Assembly (NCBI RefSeq): GCF_010977575.1 | Contig: NZ_CP048812.1 | Span: 2,294,001 to 2,358,000 of the forward strand | Length of the DNA stretch: 64,000 bases | Direction of reading: 5' to 3' | Origin: Halomonas socia | GTDB lineage: Bacteria; Pseudomonadota; Gammaproteobacteria; Pseudomonadales; Halomonadaceae | Shown: in pieces, positions 16,958 to 26,420 of the stretch | Layout: each line of letters starts with the position of its first letter | How positions within the stretch are numbered: the stretch's first letter is position 1 | Program-made: the position numbers and the translations under genes | Notes under the pieces: generated by a model | Told to the model about the DNA's origin: nothing | The model's input: only the letters and a program-made list of their open reading frames with translations | Databases searched by the model: none

Positions 16958-18450
16958 ATGTTTCCCGAGTTCACCCTGCGCTACGCACACTTACCCGAGC
17001 GTTTCTATGCCCGTTTCGATCCGGTGCCGGTCAAGGCGCCGCGGCTGGTGGCCTTCAATCGGCCGCTGGCCGAGGCGCTGGGCTTCGACCTGAGCGCCTT
17101 CGACGAGGCAGCGGTGACCGAGTGGCTGTCCGGCAATCGCGTGCCGGACGGGGCGGCCCCGCTGGCCCAGGCCTACGCCGGCCATCAGTTCGGCAACTTC
17201 GTGCCGCGCCTGGGCGATGGTCGTGCGGTCTTGCTCGGCGAGGTCAGCGACCGTGACGGGCGGCTGCGTGATATCCAGCTCAAGGGCGCTGGCTGTACGC
17301 CGTTCTCCCGCGGTGGCGACGGCCGTGCACCGCTGGGGCCGGTGCTGCGCGAGTATCTGATCAGCGAGGCGATGCAGGTGCTGGGCGTGCCCACTACCCG
17401 GGCACTGGCGGCGGTGACCACCGGCGAGTGGGTGGTGCGCGATGTGCCGGTGCCCGGGGCGGTGTTGACCCGCGTGGCGTCGAGCCATCTGCGCATCGGC
17501 ACCTTCCAGTATTTCGCGGCTCGTGGCGACAGCGAGGCAGTCCAGCAACTCGCCGATCATGCCATCGAGCGTCACTATCCCGAGCTTGCCGACATCGAGC
17601 CGTCGGGGGAGCGCTATCTGGCGCTGTTCGAGGCGGTGCAGGCGCGCCAGGCGGCGCTGGTGGCAAAGTGGATGGGACTTGGCTTCATTCACGGGGTGAT
17701 GAACACCGATAACGCCTCGATCGCTGGTGAAACCATCGACTACGGCCCCTGTGCCTTCATGGAACGCTATGACCCGGCCACGGTATTCAGCTCCATCGAC
17801 CAGGGCGGCCGCTACGCCTACGCCAATCAGCCATGGATCGCGCAGTGGAATCTGGCGCGCTTTGCAGAGACCCTGCTGCCGTTGATAGATGACGACCAGC
17901 AGCAGGGCATCGCCCGCGCGAGCGAGGTACTCGAGGCCTACCCAGGGCTCTACGAGGCCGAATGGCTAGCGGTGATGCGCGCCAAGCTGGGGCTTGGCGA
18001 GGCAGCGGCAAGCAGTGATCAGGCGGATCGCGGACTGGTCGAGGCACTGCTCGAGGCGCTGCAGGCGGGGCGCGCCGATTTCACCCTGGCGTTCCGGCGG
18101 CTATGCGACGCCGCCGAGGGAGAGGCGCATGAGAGTGATCTGGTGGCACTATTCGAGCGTGCCGAGCCGATCCAGGCCTGGCTCACCGAGTGGCGTCGGC
18201 GGCTGGCGCGAGAAGATGTCGAGAGCAGCGAGATCGCGCGGCGCATGCGGTTGGCCAATCCGGCCTATATCCCGCGCAATCATCGCGTCGAGGAGGTGCT
18301 CGCCGCGGCCATCGATGAGGATGACTTCGCCCCTTCGAACGGCTGATGCAGGTGCTGGCAAGGCCCTTCGAGGAGCGCGCCGCAGACGCCGGTTATGCCC
18401 AGCCGGCGCCGCCTACCGCGCGGGTCTTTCGGACCTTCTGCGGCACCTAA
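16958..18450 (+). CDS. selO: Protein adenylyltransferase SelO (YdiU/UPF0061), frameshifted near the C-terminus
   Basis: SelO is a pseudokinase-fold enzyme that transfers AMP from ATP to Ser/Thr/Tyr of target proteins. The frame from ATG 16958 shows the family blocks QAYAGHQFGNFVPRLGDGRA, QLKGAGCTPFSRGGDGRAPL, the active-site HGVMNTDN and DYGPCAFMERYDP. The reading frame as given stops at 18346 after EDDFAPSNG. One extra C in the C4 run at 18330-18333 restores FERLMQVLARPFEE and the conserved end RVFRTFCGT, with TAA at 18448-18450. So about 36 C-terminal residues including the conserved near-terminal Cys are out of frame. The restored stop abuts the convergent gene, supporting a sequencing error or very recent mutation. 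Confidence 0.88.
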
Positions 18451-19148
18451 CCCACCAGCCCCCACTTGCGTGCCGCGACCAGGCACTCCTCCATCAGTGT
18501 CAGGACGGTCTCAAGCTGGCTCTCGTGGAGGATCAGCAGGGTGTCGCCGCCTTCGGCATCGGTGGCCGGTGTGGCGATGGCGAATTCACCCTCTTCGAGA
18601 TGAAACTCGTGGATCTCACGCATGCCCTGTGGCGTATCGCAGCGGCTGGCACGGTAGCTCTCGTCTTCACCATAGGTCAGCCGGTGGTAGACCTTGAAGA
18701 AAGTATATAGCGATAGGCCTCCGGCGAATTCTGGCCAATGGACGGGGTTGTGGCGCGTCTCTTCCTCGACCGGCTGGCCCTGCGTCTCGGCGGCGGCGAT
18801 CGCCTTGGCGAGTGGGGTGGCAAGCAGTGAGTCAGTAGAAGAGGGCAGCTGGTCACCCTGCTCGGTCGCCCGCCGGTAGTGCTCCGCCACTGCCTGCGCG
18901 TCTGCCAGCGTGTCGATCCGATGTTCGCTATGCGCCAACGCTGCCGGTTCTGCGCTGCCGTTCTCCCAGCCATGAATCACCCGCAGAATCAGCCGGCCCT
19001 TGCGCAGCGGCGCCTCGAATAGCGCCTTGAGCGCCACGACCAGATGCAGCTGCCGCTCCATGGCCTGATTGTCGAAGGCGCTGTAGGGCTCGGCGAAAAG
19101 CGTGTGCAAGCGGCCTGGGGCGTGTTCCTGAGCTTCGGTGTAGGGCAT
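18447..19148 (-). CDS. Conserved-looking protein of unknown function
   Basis: This 233-residue, mostly polar protein has no signal peptide or membrane segment. I do not recognise the family. Notable parts are FAEPYSAFDNQAMERQLHLV, LILRVIHGWENGSAE, PVHWPEFAGGLSLYTFFKVY and a long acidic C-terminal half (EIHEFHLEEGEFAIATPATDAEGG). The start MPYTEAQEH is chosen over an upstream ATG whose residues are low-complexity Arg-rich. Codon use looks like its neighbours. It is convergent with selO; their stop codons overlap by two bases once the selO frameshift is corrected. Confidence 0.7.
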   Translation of the reverse strand: MPYTEAQEHAPGRLHTLFAEPYSAFDNQAMERQLHLVVALKALFEAPLRKGRLILRVIHGWENGSAEPAALAHSEHRIDTLADAQAVAEHYRRATEQGDQLPSSTDSLLATPLAKAIAAAETQGQPVEEETRHNPVHWPEFAGGLSLYTFFKVYHRLTYGEDESYRASRCDTPQGMREIHEFHLEEGEFAIATPATDAEGGDTLLILHESQLETVLTLMEECLVAARKWGLVG

Positions 19149-19344
19149 GGTGCGATCTCGGTGGCGTGGGTCTTGTTGTCGGCGGCGCACGGGCAGGTGC
19201 GGCAGCATCGGTAGTCCATCACATTAGTATCGGCCGCTGGAGGCGTCGACTTGAATCGGCTGGCGGCGATTTTGACTTCTAAGGGTACGCGACCGATGAT
19301 GAGCGTCCCGGTCTACGGCCGGGCATACAACCCAATGATTCACT

Positions 19345-19436
19345 GTCGCCAGGGGAGTCCCGCCGCACTTGCGGGGGCTGAGAGGGCCATGCGCCGACCC
19401 TGGAACCTGATCCGGTTAATACCGGCGGAGGAAGTG
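19345..19436 (+). ncRNA. TPP riboswitch (THI element)
   Basis: The leader contains the conserved thiamin pyrophosphate aptamer parts in order: GGGGAG near 19352, GGGGCTGAGA at about 19374-19383, ACCCTGGAACCTGATC at about 19397-19412, then GTTAATACCGGCGGAGGAAG. The ribosome-binding GGAGGA of the symporter gene lies inside the final helix strand, so ligand binding can hide it: control is probably at translation initiation. It governs the symporter and tenA. Confidence 0.95.
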
Positions 19437-19440
19437 CGAC

Positions 19441-20841
19441 ATGCCCTATCTCACGTCTGCCGTGCTCGGCGCGGCATTGCTGTGCTTTGCCTACCTTGGC
19501 CTGCGTGCACGCCGCGCCGACGGCCCCCTCGACGACTACGTGACCGCGCGCAACTCCCAGGGCGCCCAGACCCTGGGGCTGTCGTTCCTGGCCTCGAGCA
19601 TGGGCGCCTGGATCCTGTTCGCACCGCCGGAAATCGGCGCCTTCGTCGGGCCGTTGGCGCTGGCCGGCTATGCCATCGGCTCGTCGCTGCCGTTCATCGT
19701 GCTGGGGCTTTACGGCCCGGCGATCCGTCGCCGCCTGCCGCGGGGGCGCAGCATCGGCGAGTTCGCCGAGGCGTGCTACGGGGTCGGCGTGCGGCGCTGG
19801 GTGTCGCTGGTCTCGGTGGCTTACATGGCCTGTTTCCTGGCCGCCGAACTGACCGCCATCGGTGCGATTGCCGCGCTGCTCTCGGACGTGCCGCCGGCAC
19901 TGGTGGTGATCGGCGTGGCGCTGGTTACCTTGCTCTACACCGCGCTTGGCGGGCTGAGAGCGAGCCTTGCCACCGACCGCTGGCAGGCCTGGCTGCTGCT
20001 GGTGCTGTTGCTGCTGGTGGGGGGCGTGGCGCTTTGGCGCCTGCCGGAGATGCCGGCCGGCGCGGTCCTGCCGACGGCGCCGCTGGGCAATTCGCTGTCG
20101 GTGGCGCTGACACTGGTGATCGCGGTCACTGCCGCCAACCTGTTCCATCAGGGCTACTGGCAGCGGGTGTGGTCGGCCCGCGATGACCGCGCGCTGGGGC
20201 AGGGCGCCTGGTTGGGCGCCGGCATCTGCGTGGTGGTGGTGATGCTGATCGGTGGCCTGGGCATGCTGGCGGCAATGAGCGGCATCGCCCTGGGTGAGCC
20301 GCCGATCCCGTTCTTTGCCCTGCTGGCCGAGGCGCCGGCCTGGCTGGCGCTGCCGGCACTGGTGCTGGCGGTGACCCTGGTGGCGTCGAGCGTCGATACC
20401 CTGCAGAACGGTATCGCCTCGCTGGTAGTCGCGGATGCTGGCAAGCAGGGGCTGTCGATCGGTGGGGCTAGACTTGCCACGGTGGCGTTGATGGTGCCGG
20501 TGGTGGCGGTGGCGTTGCAGGGCTATTCGGTACTACGGCTATTCCTGATCGCCGACCTGCTGTGCGCCGCCATCGTGGTGCCGGTGTTGCTGGGGCTGTG
20601 GCGGCGCATGAGCCCGCTGGCCGCGGTGGCCGGCGGCGTCGCCGGCATGCTCGGCGCCGTGGTGCCCGGCTGGATTGCCACCGGCAGCTTGAGCGCCGGC
20701 CTGCTGGCGGCAAGCTTCCCCGACAGCATTCCGACCCTGGCGCCGTTCCTCGGCGCGCTGCTGGCCTCCACCCTGGTCAGCCTGATGATTGCCTGGCGGC
20801 GCCCCGCCTTCTCCTCCGACATGCCAAGGAGCACATCATGA
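19441..20841 (+). CDS. TPP-riboswitch-controlled sodium:solute symporter, probable thiamin-precursor transporter
   Basis: This 466-residue membrane protein has about 13 hydrophobic segments and SSS-type features (SSMGAWILFAPPEIGAFVGP, YTALGGLRASLATDRWQ, VTLVASSVDTLQNGIASLVV). The start codon is four bases after the TPP aptamer, so it is expressed when thiamin pyrophosphate is low. It overlaps tenA, a thiamin salvage gene, by four bases. Transport of thiamin, hydroxymethylpyrimidine or a degraded pyrimidine is therefore likely, an inference from regulation and neighbourhood. TPP-linked transporters of the SSS family are less familiar than the NCS1-type CytX or the ECF-type ThiT. Confidence 0.88.
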   Translation: MPYLTSAVLGAALLCFAYLGLRARRADGPLDDYVTARNSQGAQTLGLSFLASSMGAWILFAPPEIGAFVGPLALAGYAIGSSLPFIVLGLYGPAIRRRLPRGRSIGEFAEACYGVGVRRWVSLVSVAYMACFLAAELTAIGAIAALLSDVPPALVVIGVALVTLLYTALGGLRASLATDRWQAWLLLVLLLLVGGVALWRLPEMPAGAVLPTAPLGNSLSVALTLVIAVTAANLFHQGYWQRVWSARDDRALGQGAWLGAGICVVVVMLIGGLGMLAAMSGIALGEPPIPFFALLAEAPAWLALPALVLAVTLVASSVDTLQNGIASLVVADAGKQGLSIGGARLATVALMVPVVAVALQGYSVLRLFLIADLLCAAIVVPVLLGLWRRMSPLAAVAGGVAGMLGAVVPGWIATGSLSAGLLAASFPDSIPTLAPFLGALLASTLVSLMIAWRRPAFSSDMPRSTS

Positions 20842-21530
20842 GCACGCATGAGCAGTACCGTGACTGGGCCGCCTCGCGCAGCGCCCCGCGCATCAGCGAC
20901 TGGCTGCGCGAGATCAGCGAGCCCGACTGGTCGGCCACCATCGAGCATCCGCTGTTCGATGCCCTGGCCAGTGGGCGCCTGGTGGGGCTCGATTTCGCCG
21001 CCTACATGGTGCAGGACTATGGCTTCGTCGATCCTTTCACGGCGCTGATCGGCCACGCCATCGGCCATGCGCCGAGCATGGATGATCGCGTGGTGCTGGG
21101 CCAGTTCATGGGCGTGTTGACCAGCGACGAGAACAGCACTTTCCAGCGCACCTTCGAGACCTTCGGCGCGGCTGGCCAGGCCCCCGACTACCTGCCCGAG
21201 ACCCAGGCATTCCAGCAACTGCTGCGCGACACCGGTCGGCACGGTAGCTATGCCGAGATGCTGGCGGCGCTGGTGGTGACCGAGTGGCTCTACCTCGGCT
21301 GGGCGACGCGCATCACCCGCGCCGCTGACCTGCACCCACTCTACGCCGAATGGATCGATCTGCACGACAGCCCGGCCTTCGAGGGCTTCGTCGCCTGGCT
21401 TCGCCAGCGCCTCGATGAGGAAGCGGCGCAGCTCGACGCGGCCGCTTTCGCCGCCATGGCCGAGCGCTTCCGCGAGACGGTGGAGAGGGAGCGCGCTTTC
21501 CACGACGCGGTCTGGGCGCGATTCGACTGA
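20838..21530 (+). CDS. tenA: TenA-family thiamin salvage hydrolase (TenA_E type)
   Basis: This is a 230-residue all-alpha TenA/THI-4 protein. It contains no cysteine at all; the usual active-site Cys of TenA_C enzymes is absent and the corresponding region reads AALVVTEWLYLGWATR, which fits the TenA_E subgroup where a Glu acts. TenA_E proteins hydrolyse amino- or formylamino-pyrimidine breakdown products of thiamin back to hydroxymethylpyrimidine. The ATG at 20838 overlaps the symporter stop and has AAGGAG upstream; the longer open frame is a shadow of the symporter gene. It is under the same TPP riboswitch. Confidence 0.9.
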   Translation: MSTHEQYRDWAASRSAPRISDWLREISEPDWSATIEHPLFDALASGRLVGLDFAAYMVQDYGFVDPFTALIGHAIGHAPSMDDRVVLGQFMGVLTSDENSTFQRTFETFGAAGQAPDYLPETQAFQQLLRDTGRHGSYAEMLAALVVTEWLYLGWATRITRAADLHPLYAEWIDLHDSPAFEGFVAWLRQRLDEEAAQLDAAAFAAMAERFRETVERERAFHDAVWARFD

Positions 21531-21615
21531 CGCCAGCCTGGCCGGTTGCCAGATGCGGTCAGGAAGGCCACTCTCTATGCTCTAAAGGATGCATCGAACC
21601 CGTCAGGAGCGCCCC

Positions 21616-23304
21616 ATGAGCGATACGCCGAAGGATTCCCGCCGCCGTCACTCCGCCCCGGTGGTGGATGGCCCAGGCAAGGCGGCCAGCCGTGCCATGT
21701 TGCGCGCGGTGGGCTTCACCGACAGCGACTTTACCAAGCCCCAGGTGGGCATCGCCTCGACCTGGAGTAACCTCACTCCGTGCAACAGTCATATCGACGA
21801 TCTGGCGTGGCGCGCCAGCGACGGTGCCGATGCGGCCGGCGGCAAGGGCGTGATCTTCAATACCATCACCATCTCCGACGGCATCGCCAACGGTACCGAG
21901 GGCATGAAGTATTCGCTGGTGTCGCGGGAGGTGATCGCTGACTCCATCGAGACGGTGGCCGGCTGCGAGGGCTTCGACGGCCTGGTGGCCATCGGCGGCT
22001 GCGACAAGAACATGCCGGGCTGCATGATGGGCCTGGCGCGGCTCGACCGGCCCAGCGTGTTCGTCTACGGCGGCACCATCATGCCCGGCGAGGGGCATAC
22101 CGACATCGTCTCGGTGTTCGAGGCCATGGGCGCCCATTCGCGCGGCGATCTCGACCTCATCGAACTCAAGCAGATCGAGGAGACGGCGATCCCCGGGCCG
22201 GGCTCCTGCGGTGGCATGTACACCGCCAACACCATGGCCTCGGCCATCGAGGCGCTGGGCATGAGCCTGCCGGGCAGTTCGGCGCAGAACGCCGTCTCCG
22301 AGGCCAAGCGTGCCGATTGCGAGGCCGCAGGTGCCGCGGTGCTGGAGCTGCTGGCCCAGGACATCAAGCCCTCCGACATCATGACCCGCGAGGCCTTCGA
22401 GAACGCCATCACGGTGGTGATCGCGCTGGGGGGCTCCACCAATGCGGTGCTGCACCTGATCGCCATGGCCAGCACCATCGGCGTCGAGGTGTCGCTGGAG
22501 GATTTCACCGAGCTGGGCCGCCGTGTGCCGGTACTGGCCGACCTGCGCCCCAGCGGCCACTACATGATGAGCGAGCTGGTGGCGATCGGCGGTATCCAGC
22601 CGCTGATGAAGATGCTGCTGGATGCCGGACTGCTGCACGGCGACTGCCTGACGGTGACCGGCAAGACGCTGGCCGAGAACCTCGCCGAGGTGGCGCCTTA
22701 TCCCGCCGATCAGCAGATCATCGCGCCGCTCGAGGCACCTCAGAAGCCCGAAAGCCACCTGCGCATCCTCTACGGCAACCTGGCGCCCCAGGGCGCGGTG
22801 GCCAAGATCACCGGCAAGGAGGGCACGCGTTTCTCCGGCAGCGCGCGGGTGTTCGGCTCCGAGGAGGAGGCCCAGGCGCGTATCAACGACGGCACCGTGG
22901 TGGCCGGTGACGTGGTGGTGATCCGCTACGAGGGCCCCCGCGGCGGGCCCGGCATGCGCGAGATGCTTACCCCGACCTCGGCGATCATGGGCCGCGGCCT
23001 GGGCAGCCAGGTGGCACTGATCACCGACGGGCGCTTCTCCGGTGGCAGCCACGGCTTCGTGGTCGGCCATGTCTCGCCGGAGGCCTTCGAGGGCGGCCCA
23101 CTGGCGCTGGTGGAGGACGGCGACACCATCACCATCGACGCCGAGGCCGATACCATCGTGGTCGACCTCTCCGATGAGGAGCTGGCGCGGCGCCGCGGCG
23201 CTTGGCAGCCACCGGCACCACGCTACACCCGCGGCGTGCTGGCCAAGTACGCCAGGACGGTGAGCTCGGCCTCGCGCGGCGCGGTGACCGACCTGCCCGA
23301 GTAA
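21616..23304 (+). CDS. ilvD: Dihydroxy-acid dehydratase
   Basis: This 562-residue enzyme converts 2,3-dihydroxy-3-methyl acids to 2-keto acids in valine, leucine, isoleucine and pantothenate synthesis. Iron-sulfur ligands are visible as Cys56 (TPCNSH), [10 protein letters not shown] and [22 protein letters not shown] and [14 protein letters not shown] also match. The length and motifs fit the shorter ilvD/edd subgroup often carrying a 2Fe-2S cluster, not the 616-residue E. coli enzyme. MSDTPKD was chosen as the start with AGGAG upstream; 27 extra bases upstream are possible. It stands alone after tenA. Confidence 0.95.
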   Translation: MSDTPKDSRRRHSAPVVDGPGKAASRAMLRAVGFTDSDFTKPQVGIASTWSNLTPCNSHIDDLAWRASDGADAAGGKGVIFNTITISDGIANGTEGMKYSLVSREVIADSIETVAGCEGFDGLVAIGGCDKNMPGCMMGLARLDRPSVFVYGGTIMPGEGHTDIVSVFEAMGAHSRGDLDLIELKQIEETAIPGPGSCGGMYTANTMASAIEALGMSLPGSSAQNAVSEAKRADCEAAGAAVLELLAQDIKPSDIMTREAFENAITVVIALGGSTNAVLHLIAMASTIGVEVSLEDFTELGRRVPVLADLRPSGHYMMSELVAIGGIQPLMKMLLDAGLLHGDCLTVTGKTLAENLAEVAPYPADQQIIAPLEAPQKPESHLRILYGNLAPQGAVAKITGKEGTRFSGSARVFGSEEEAQARINDGTVVAGDVVVIRYEGPRGGPGMREMLTPTSAIMGRGLGSQVALITDGRFSGGSHGFVVGHVSPEAFEGGPLALVEDGDTITIDAEADTIVVDLSDEELARRRGAWQPPAPRYTRGVLAKYARTVSSASRGAVTDLPE

Positions 23305-23312
23305 AGGGGCGG

Positions 23313-24794
23313 CTAGCAGCTCTGGCGGTTGATGGTGTGCCTGAGCCGCAACTTGGCACGTAGCCGCCGGGCGAGGATATCGACGCCGATATTGAGCAGC
23401 GCAGTGATCAGGATCAACAGCATGGCGCGGTCGAAGCGGATCTCCTGGATGGCGCTGTCGACGTAGAAGCCGAGGGTGGCGATCCCCAGGATGCCGAGGA
23501 TCGCCGTCTCGCGCATGATGATCTCCCAGCGGTAGAACAGCAGCGCCAGGAAGGGGCCGTAGACCCTCGGCGCGACCTCGTAGGCGTAGCGGTCGAAGCC
23601 GCGCGGCGCATCCTGGCGCAGCGCGATCTCGTTGCTGCGCCGCCCCACCAGGTGGCCGATGATGCCGCCGTTGTGCAGGGCCAGCGCCACCACCGCCGGC
23701 AGCATCGAGGGCCCCCACAGCTGCAGCAGGATGAAGGCCAGCAGATACTCCGGCGTCGAACGCATCACCACCAGCAGCACATGGCCGGCGCTGCCGCCCA
23801 GGCGCCCCGTAAAGTGGTGAGAAATCACCGGGAACAGCGCCATCGCCAGCACCCCGGTGAGCACCAGTGCGATCTGGGTCAGCAGCAGGGTGTTCCAGAT
23901 ACCCGGCAGCGCCTGGTGCACGAGCAGATCCCCCAACCACGGCAGCAGCCCCTCGATGCCCTCTCCGTGGCGCAGCGGCGCGGGCACGATATCGTGGGTG
24001 AAGAAGCGGCTGACGTTGCTCCACACGATCGGCAGGCCGGTACCAAGGCAGAAGGGGGCGGCAACCAGATAGAGCGGCAGCAGCTTGGGGCGGACCCACA
24101 GCCGCAGGGTGCCGATCAGCACGTAGAACAGGATCAGCAGCGCGCCGACGGTGGCGTAGTGGCCTTGGGCGAAGGCGCCGGCGAGGTGGAAACCCAGCGT
24201 CGGCATGCCGACGAAGCCGATCACCGCGCTGGAGCGCAGCCCGCACTCGAGGCGGTAGGCGGTATAGCTGACCAGGTGCGGCCAGGCCTGGCTGATGCGC
24301 GCATAGAGCAGCACCGAGAAGCGCCCGGCGCGGCGCGGCAGGGTGCGCGCCGGTTCCGGGTCGGTCTCGTCGAGGATCTCGGCGTAGACCTTGGCGAAGA
24401 TGCCGGCATAGGGGATGGCAATCGCCAGCACGCCGGTGAGCGGATGCAGCCCGAAGCTCTGCAGGAAGATCAGCGCCCAGAACAGCTCGTGGATGGCGCG
24501 GATGAAGGCGCACAGGGTACGCACCCACAGCTGCTGGAAGAGCAGCGCTAACAGTAGCCCCGCTGCGGCTCCCAGGCCGACCCCGACGAAGGCGAAGGCC
24601 ACGGTGCGCAGGATCGCCTCGCCGAGGAAGTCGACGCTGGAGAAGTTGGGCTGGATCAGCCCCATGGCCAGCCGGCCAAGCTCCTGCCAGGGATCGTGGG
24701 CGCTGATCTCGAAGTCGCCGAAGGCCAGGCAGGCCAGCGCCACGACGATCAGGCCCAGGGTCACGCGGACGGTGGCGGAGAGTGGCATCGACAT
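23313..24794 (-). CDS. ABC transporter permease, fused PhnE-like double domain (putative selenate/oxyanion uptake)
   Basis: This 493-residue protein has two PhnE-type permease modules joined in one chain, each with an EAA-like loop (AYAGIFAKVYAEILDETDPE in the first; TAILGILGIATLGFYVDSAIQEIRFD in the second). About 12 membrane helices are predicted. PhnE proteins are normally about 270 residues, so this is a tandem fusion. The fused permease is a known feature of a group of phosphonate-like ABC importers proposed to carry selenate. It is the last gene of the PhnD-PhnC-PhnE-like operon. Confidence 0.88.
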   Translation of the reverse strand: MSMPLSATVRVTLGLIVVALACLAFGDFEISAHDPWQELGRLAMGLIQPNFSSVDFLGEAILRTVAFAFVGVGLGAAAGLLLALLFQQLWVRTLCAFIRAIHELFWALIFLQSFGLHPLTGVLAIAIPYAGIFAKVYAEILDETDPEPARTLPRRAGRFSVLLYARISQAWPHLVSYTAYRLECGLRSSAVIGFVGMPTLGFHLAGAFAQGHYATVGALLILFYVLIGTLRLWVRPKLLPLYLVAAPFCLGTGLPIVWSNVSRFFTHDIVPAPLRHGEGIEGLLPWLGDLLVHQALPGIWNTLLLTQIALVLTGVLAMALFPVISHHFTGRLGGSAGHVLLVVMRSTPEYLLAFILLQLWGPSMLPAVVALALHNGGIIGHLVGRRSNEIALRQDAPRGFDRYAYEVAPRVYGPFLALLFYRWEIIMRETAILGILGIATLGFYVDSAIQEIRFDRAMLLILITALLNIGVDILARRLRAKLRLRHTINRQSC

Positions 24795-24803
24795 GGCGCG
24801 GGC

Positions 24804-25457
24804 TCAGTAGAGCGGCTGGAGGTCGTGGACGCTGAGGTGCTGGCTGGGCTGGTCGATGGCGATCTCGCCGCCCTGGATGCCCACCACCCGGGTGCAGTAG
24901 CGCAGCGCCAGGTCGAGGTCGTGCATCGCCAGCACCGCCATCGGGTAGCCGTCAGCCAGGGCCTGCATCACGCTGGCGGCCTGGGGGCCGTCGAGGGCCG
25001 AGACCGGCTCGTCGGCGAGCAGTACCTGGGCGCGCTGGTAGAGCACCCGCGCCGCGGCGACGCGCTGGCGCTGGCCGCCGGAGAGCTCGCCGCAGGGCGT
25101 CCAGCGCTTGTCGGCGATGCCAAGCCGCTCGAGCAGGACATCGACTGCGGCGACGTCGCTGCGCCAGGGCCTGGCCAGGGTGACCAGATTGCGCCACCAG
25201 GGATGGCGGTCGAGGCGCCCCATATAGACGTTGTGGAACACCGACAGGGTATCCACCAGCCCCAGCGCCTGGGGCATCAGCGCTACCTCACGCTGGCGCC
25301 ACTGCTCGTACATCAGTGCCAGCAGCGTCGACTTGCCGGCGCCGCTCTTGCCGACCAACGCGATCCGCTCGCCGGGGGCCAGCGTCAGATTCAGCGGGCC
25401 GAGCACTCGGGTCTCGCCGTAGGCGGCCACGGCATCGGTGAGCGCCAGCGGGGTCAT
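24804..25457 (-). CDS. ABC transporter ATP-binding protein, PhnC-like
   Basis: This 217-residue ATPase has Walker A GKSGAGKST at 36-44, the signature [16 protein letters not shown], Walker B VLLADEP and the switch His in AMHDLD. It is shorter than PhnC (about 260 residues). Its ATG overlaps the stop of the binding-protein gene (ATGA), which decides the start; the frame open further upstream is antisense-type noise inside that gene. It powers the import system with the fused permease encoded next. Confidence 0.9.
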   Translation of the reverse strand: MTPLALTDAVAAYGETRVLGPLNLTLAPGERIALVGKSGAGKSTLLALMYEQWRQREVALMPQALGLVDTLSVFHNVYMGRLDRHPWWRNLVTLARPWRSDVAAVDVLLERLGIADKRWTPCGELSGGQRQRVAAARVLYQRAQVLLADEPVSALDGPQAASVMQALADGYPMAVLAMHDLDLALRYCTRVVGIQGGEIAIDQPSQHLSVHDLQPLY

Positions 25458-26326
25458 CAGTCGATCAGCTCCAACTGACGGGCAACGTCGAGGATTTCCT
25501 GGTAGTCGTCGTTGCTGGCGGGTATGAAGCCCGAGCGCGGGAAGCTGGCCAGCAGCTCGGGGGTGTCCATGTCGAGCAGGGCCTGCTGCAGGCGTTCGGT
25601 GAAGCCGTCGCCGAAGCGCTCGTTGACGTCGCCGCGTACCGTCCACTGGTAGTCCGGGTAGGGCGGGCTCTGCCAGATCACCTGGACGCGCTCGAGGTCG
25701 ATGTTGCCGGCCTCGAGCTCGTTCTCCCACGCCTTGTAGCTGACCACCCCGGCCTGATAGGCGCCGGACTGCACCACCGAGATGGTACGGCTGTGGTTGC
25801 CGCTGAAACCGACCCGGGCGAACAGCTCATCCGGTGAAGCGCCGAGGTGCTCGCGTAGGAAGTACTCCGGGAGGAGACGGCCCGAGGTGGAGCTCTGCGA
25901 GCCGAAGCTGAAGATCAGGTCGCGCAGCCCCTCGGGGGCAGTGTCACCAGTGTGCGGCTCGAGGCCGGTCTGATGATTGGCGATGAAGTAGCTCTTGTAC
26001 TCGGGGTCTTCGACGCCCTGGGCGATGGCGCGGGAGCCGGGCACCATCTCGCGGGCCTGCACGCCGGTGAAGCCGCCGAACCAGGCCAACTGCACCTGGT
26101 TATTGCGAAAGGCGGTGACCGAGGCGGCATAGGAGGTTACCGGGATGAAGCGCACGTCCACCTCGAGCTCGTCGGCGAGATAGTCGGCTACCGCCTGGAA
26201 GCGCTGCTGCAGGCGCGTTTCGTCCTCATCGGGGATGGCGGTGAATACCAGGGTGTCGGCGGCGGCCAGCGGGGCGAGGAGCAGCGCGAGTCCGGCGCTG
26301 CCGGCGAGTATCAGGCGACGTAGCAT
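25457..26326 (-). CDS. PhnD-like periplasmic binding protein, putative selenate ABC transporter
   Basis: This 289-residue protein has a signal peptide (LILAGSAGLALLLAPLAAA, cleavage about residue 23) and a PhnD-like type II binding fold. Segments such as FTAIPDEDETRLQQRF, AFRNNQVQLAWFGGFTGVQ, SFGSQSSTSGRLLPEYFLR and RVGFSGNHSRT are those I recall from proteins labelled putative selenate ABC transporter binding protein, a branch of the phosphate/phosphonate group. It is first of three overlapping transport genes, and upstream on the same strand lies an oxidoreductase of the SelD-associated family, which agrees. Phosphonate or phosphite remain alternatives. Confidence 0.85.
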   Translation of the reverse strand: MLRRLILAGSAGLALLLAPLAAADTLVFTAIPDEDETRLQQRFQAVADYLADELEVDVRFIPVTSYAASVTAFRNNQVQLAWFGGFTGVQAREMVPGSRAIAQGVEDPEYKSYFIANHQTGLEPHTGDTAPEGLRDLIFSFGSQSSTSGRLLPEYFLREHLGASPDELFARVGFSGNHSRTISVVQSGAYQAGVVSYKAWENELEAGNIDLERVQVIWQSPPYPDYQWTVRGDVNERFGDGFTERLQQALLDMDTPELLASFPRSGFIPASNDDYQEILDVARQLELID

Positions 26327-26420
26327 AGCGGGTCTTCCATGTCGGCACGTCTGGTGACGGGCTTTGTCATAACGGCTAGGGGACGTAGAACGCCGGCATG
26401 ATAGCAGATCGGCGCAGCCT

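Noticed and set aside
21559-24528. Very long open frame of 989 codons on the minus strand across ilvD and the PhnE-like gene
   Set aside because: It runs antisense through ilvD and out of frame through the permease gene; the protein is Ala/Arg/His/Gly-rich without family motifs, as expected of shadow frames in GC-rich DNA.
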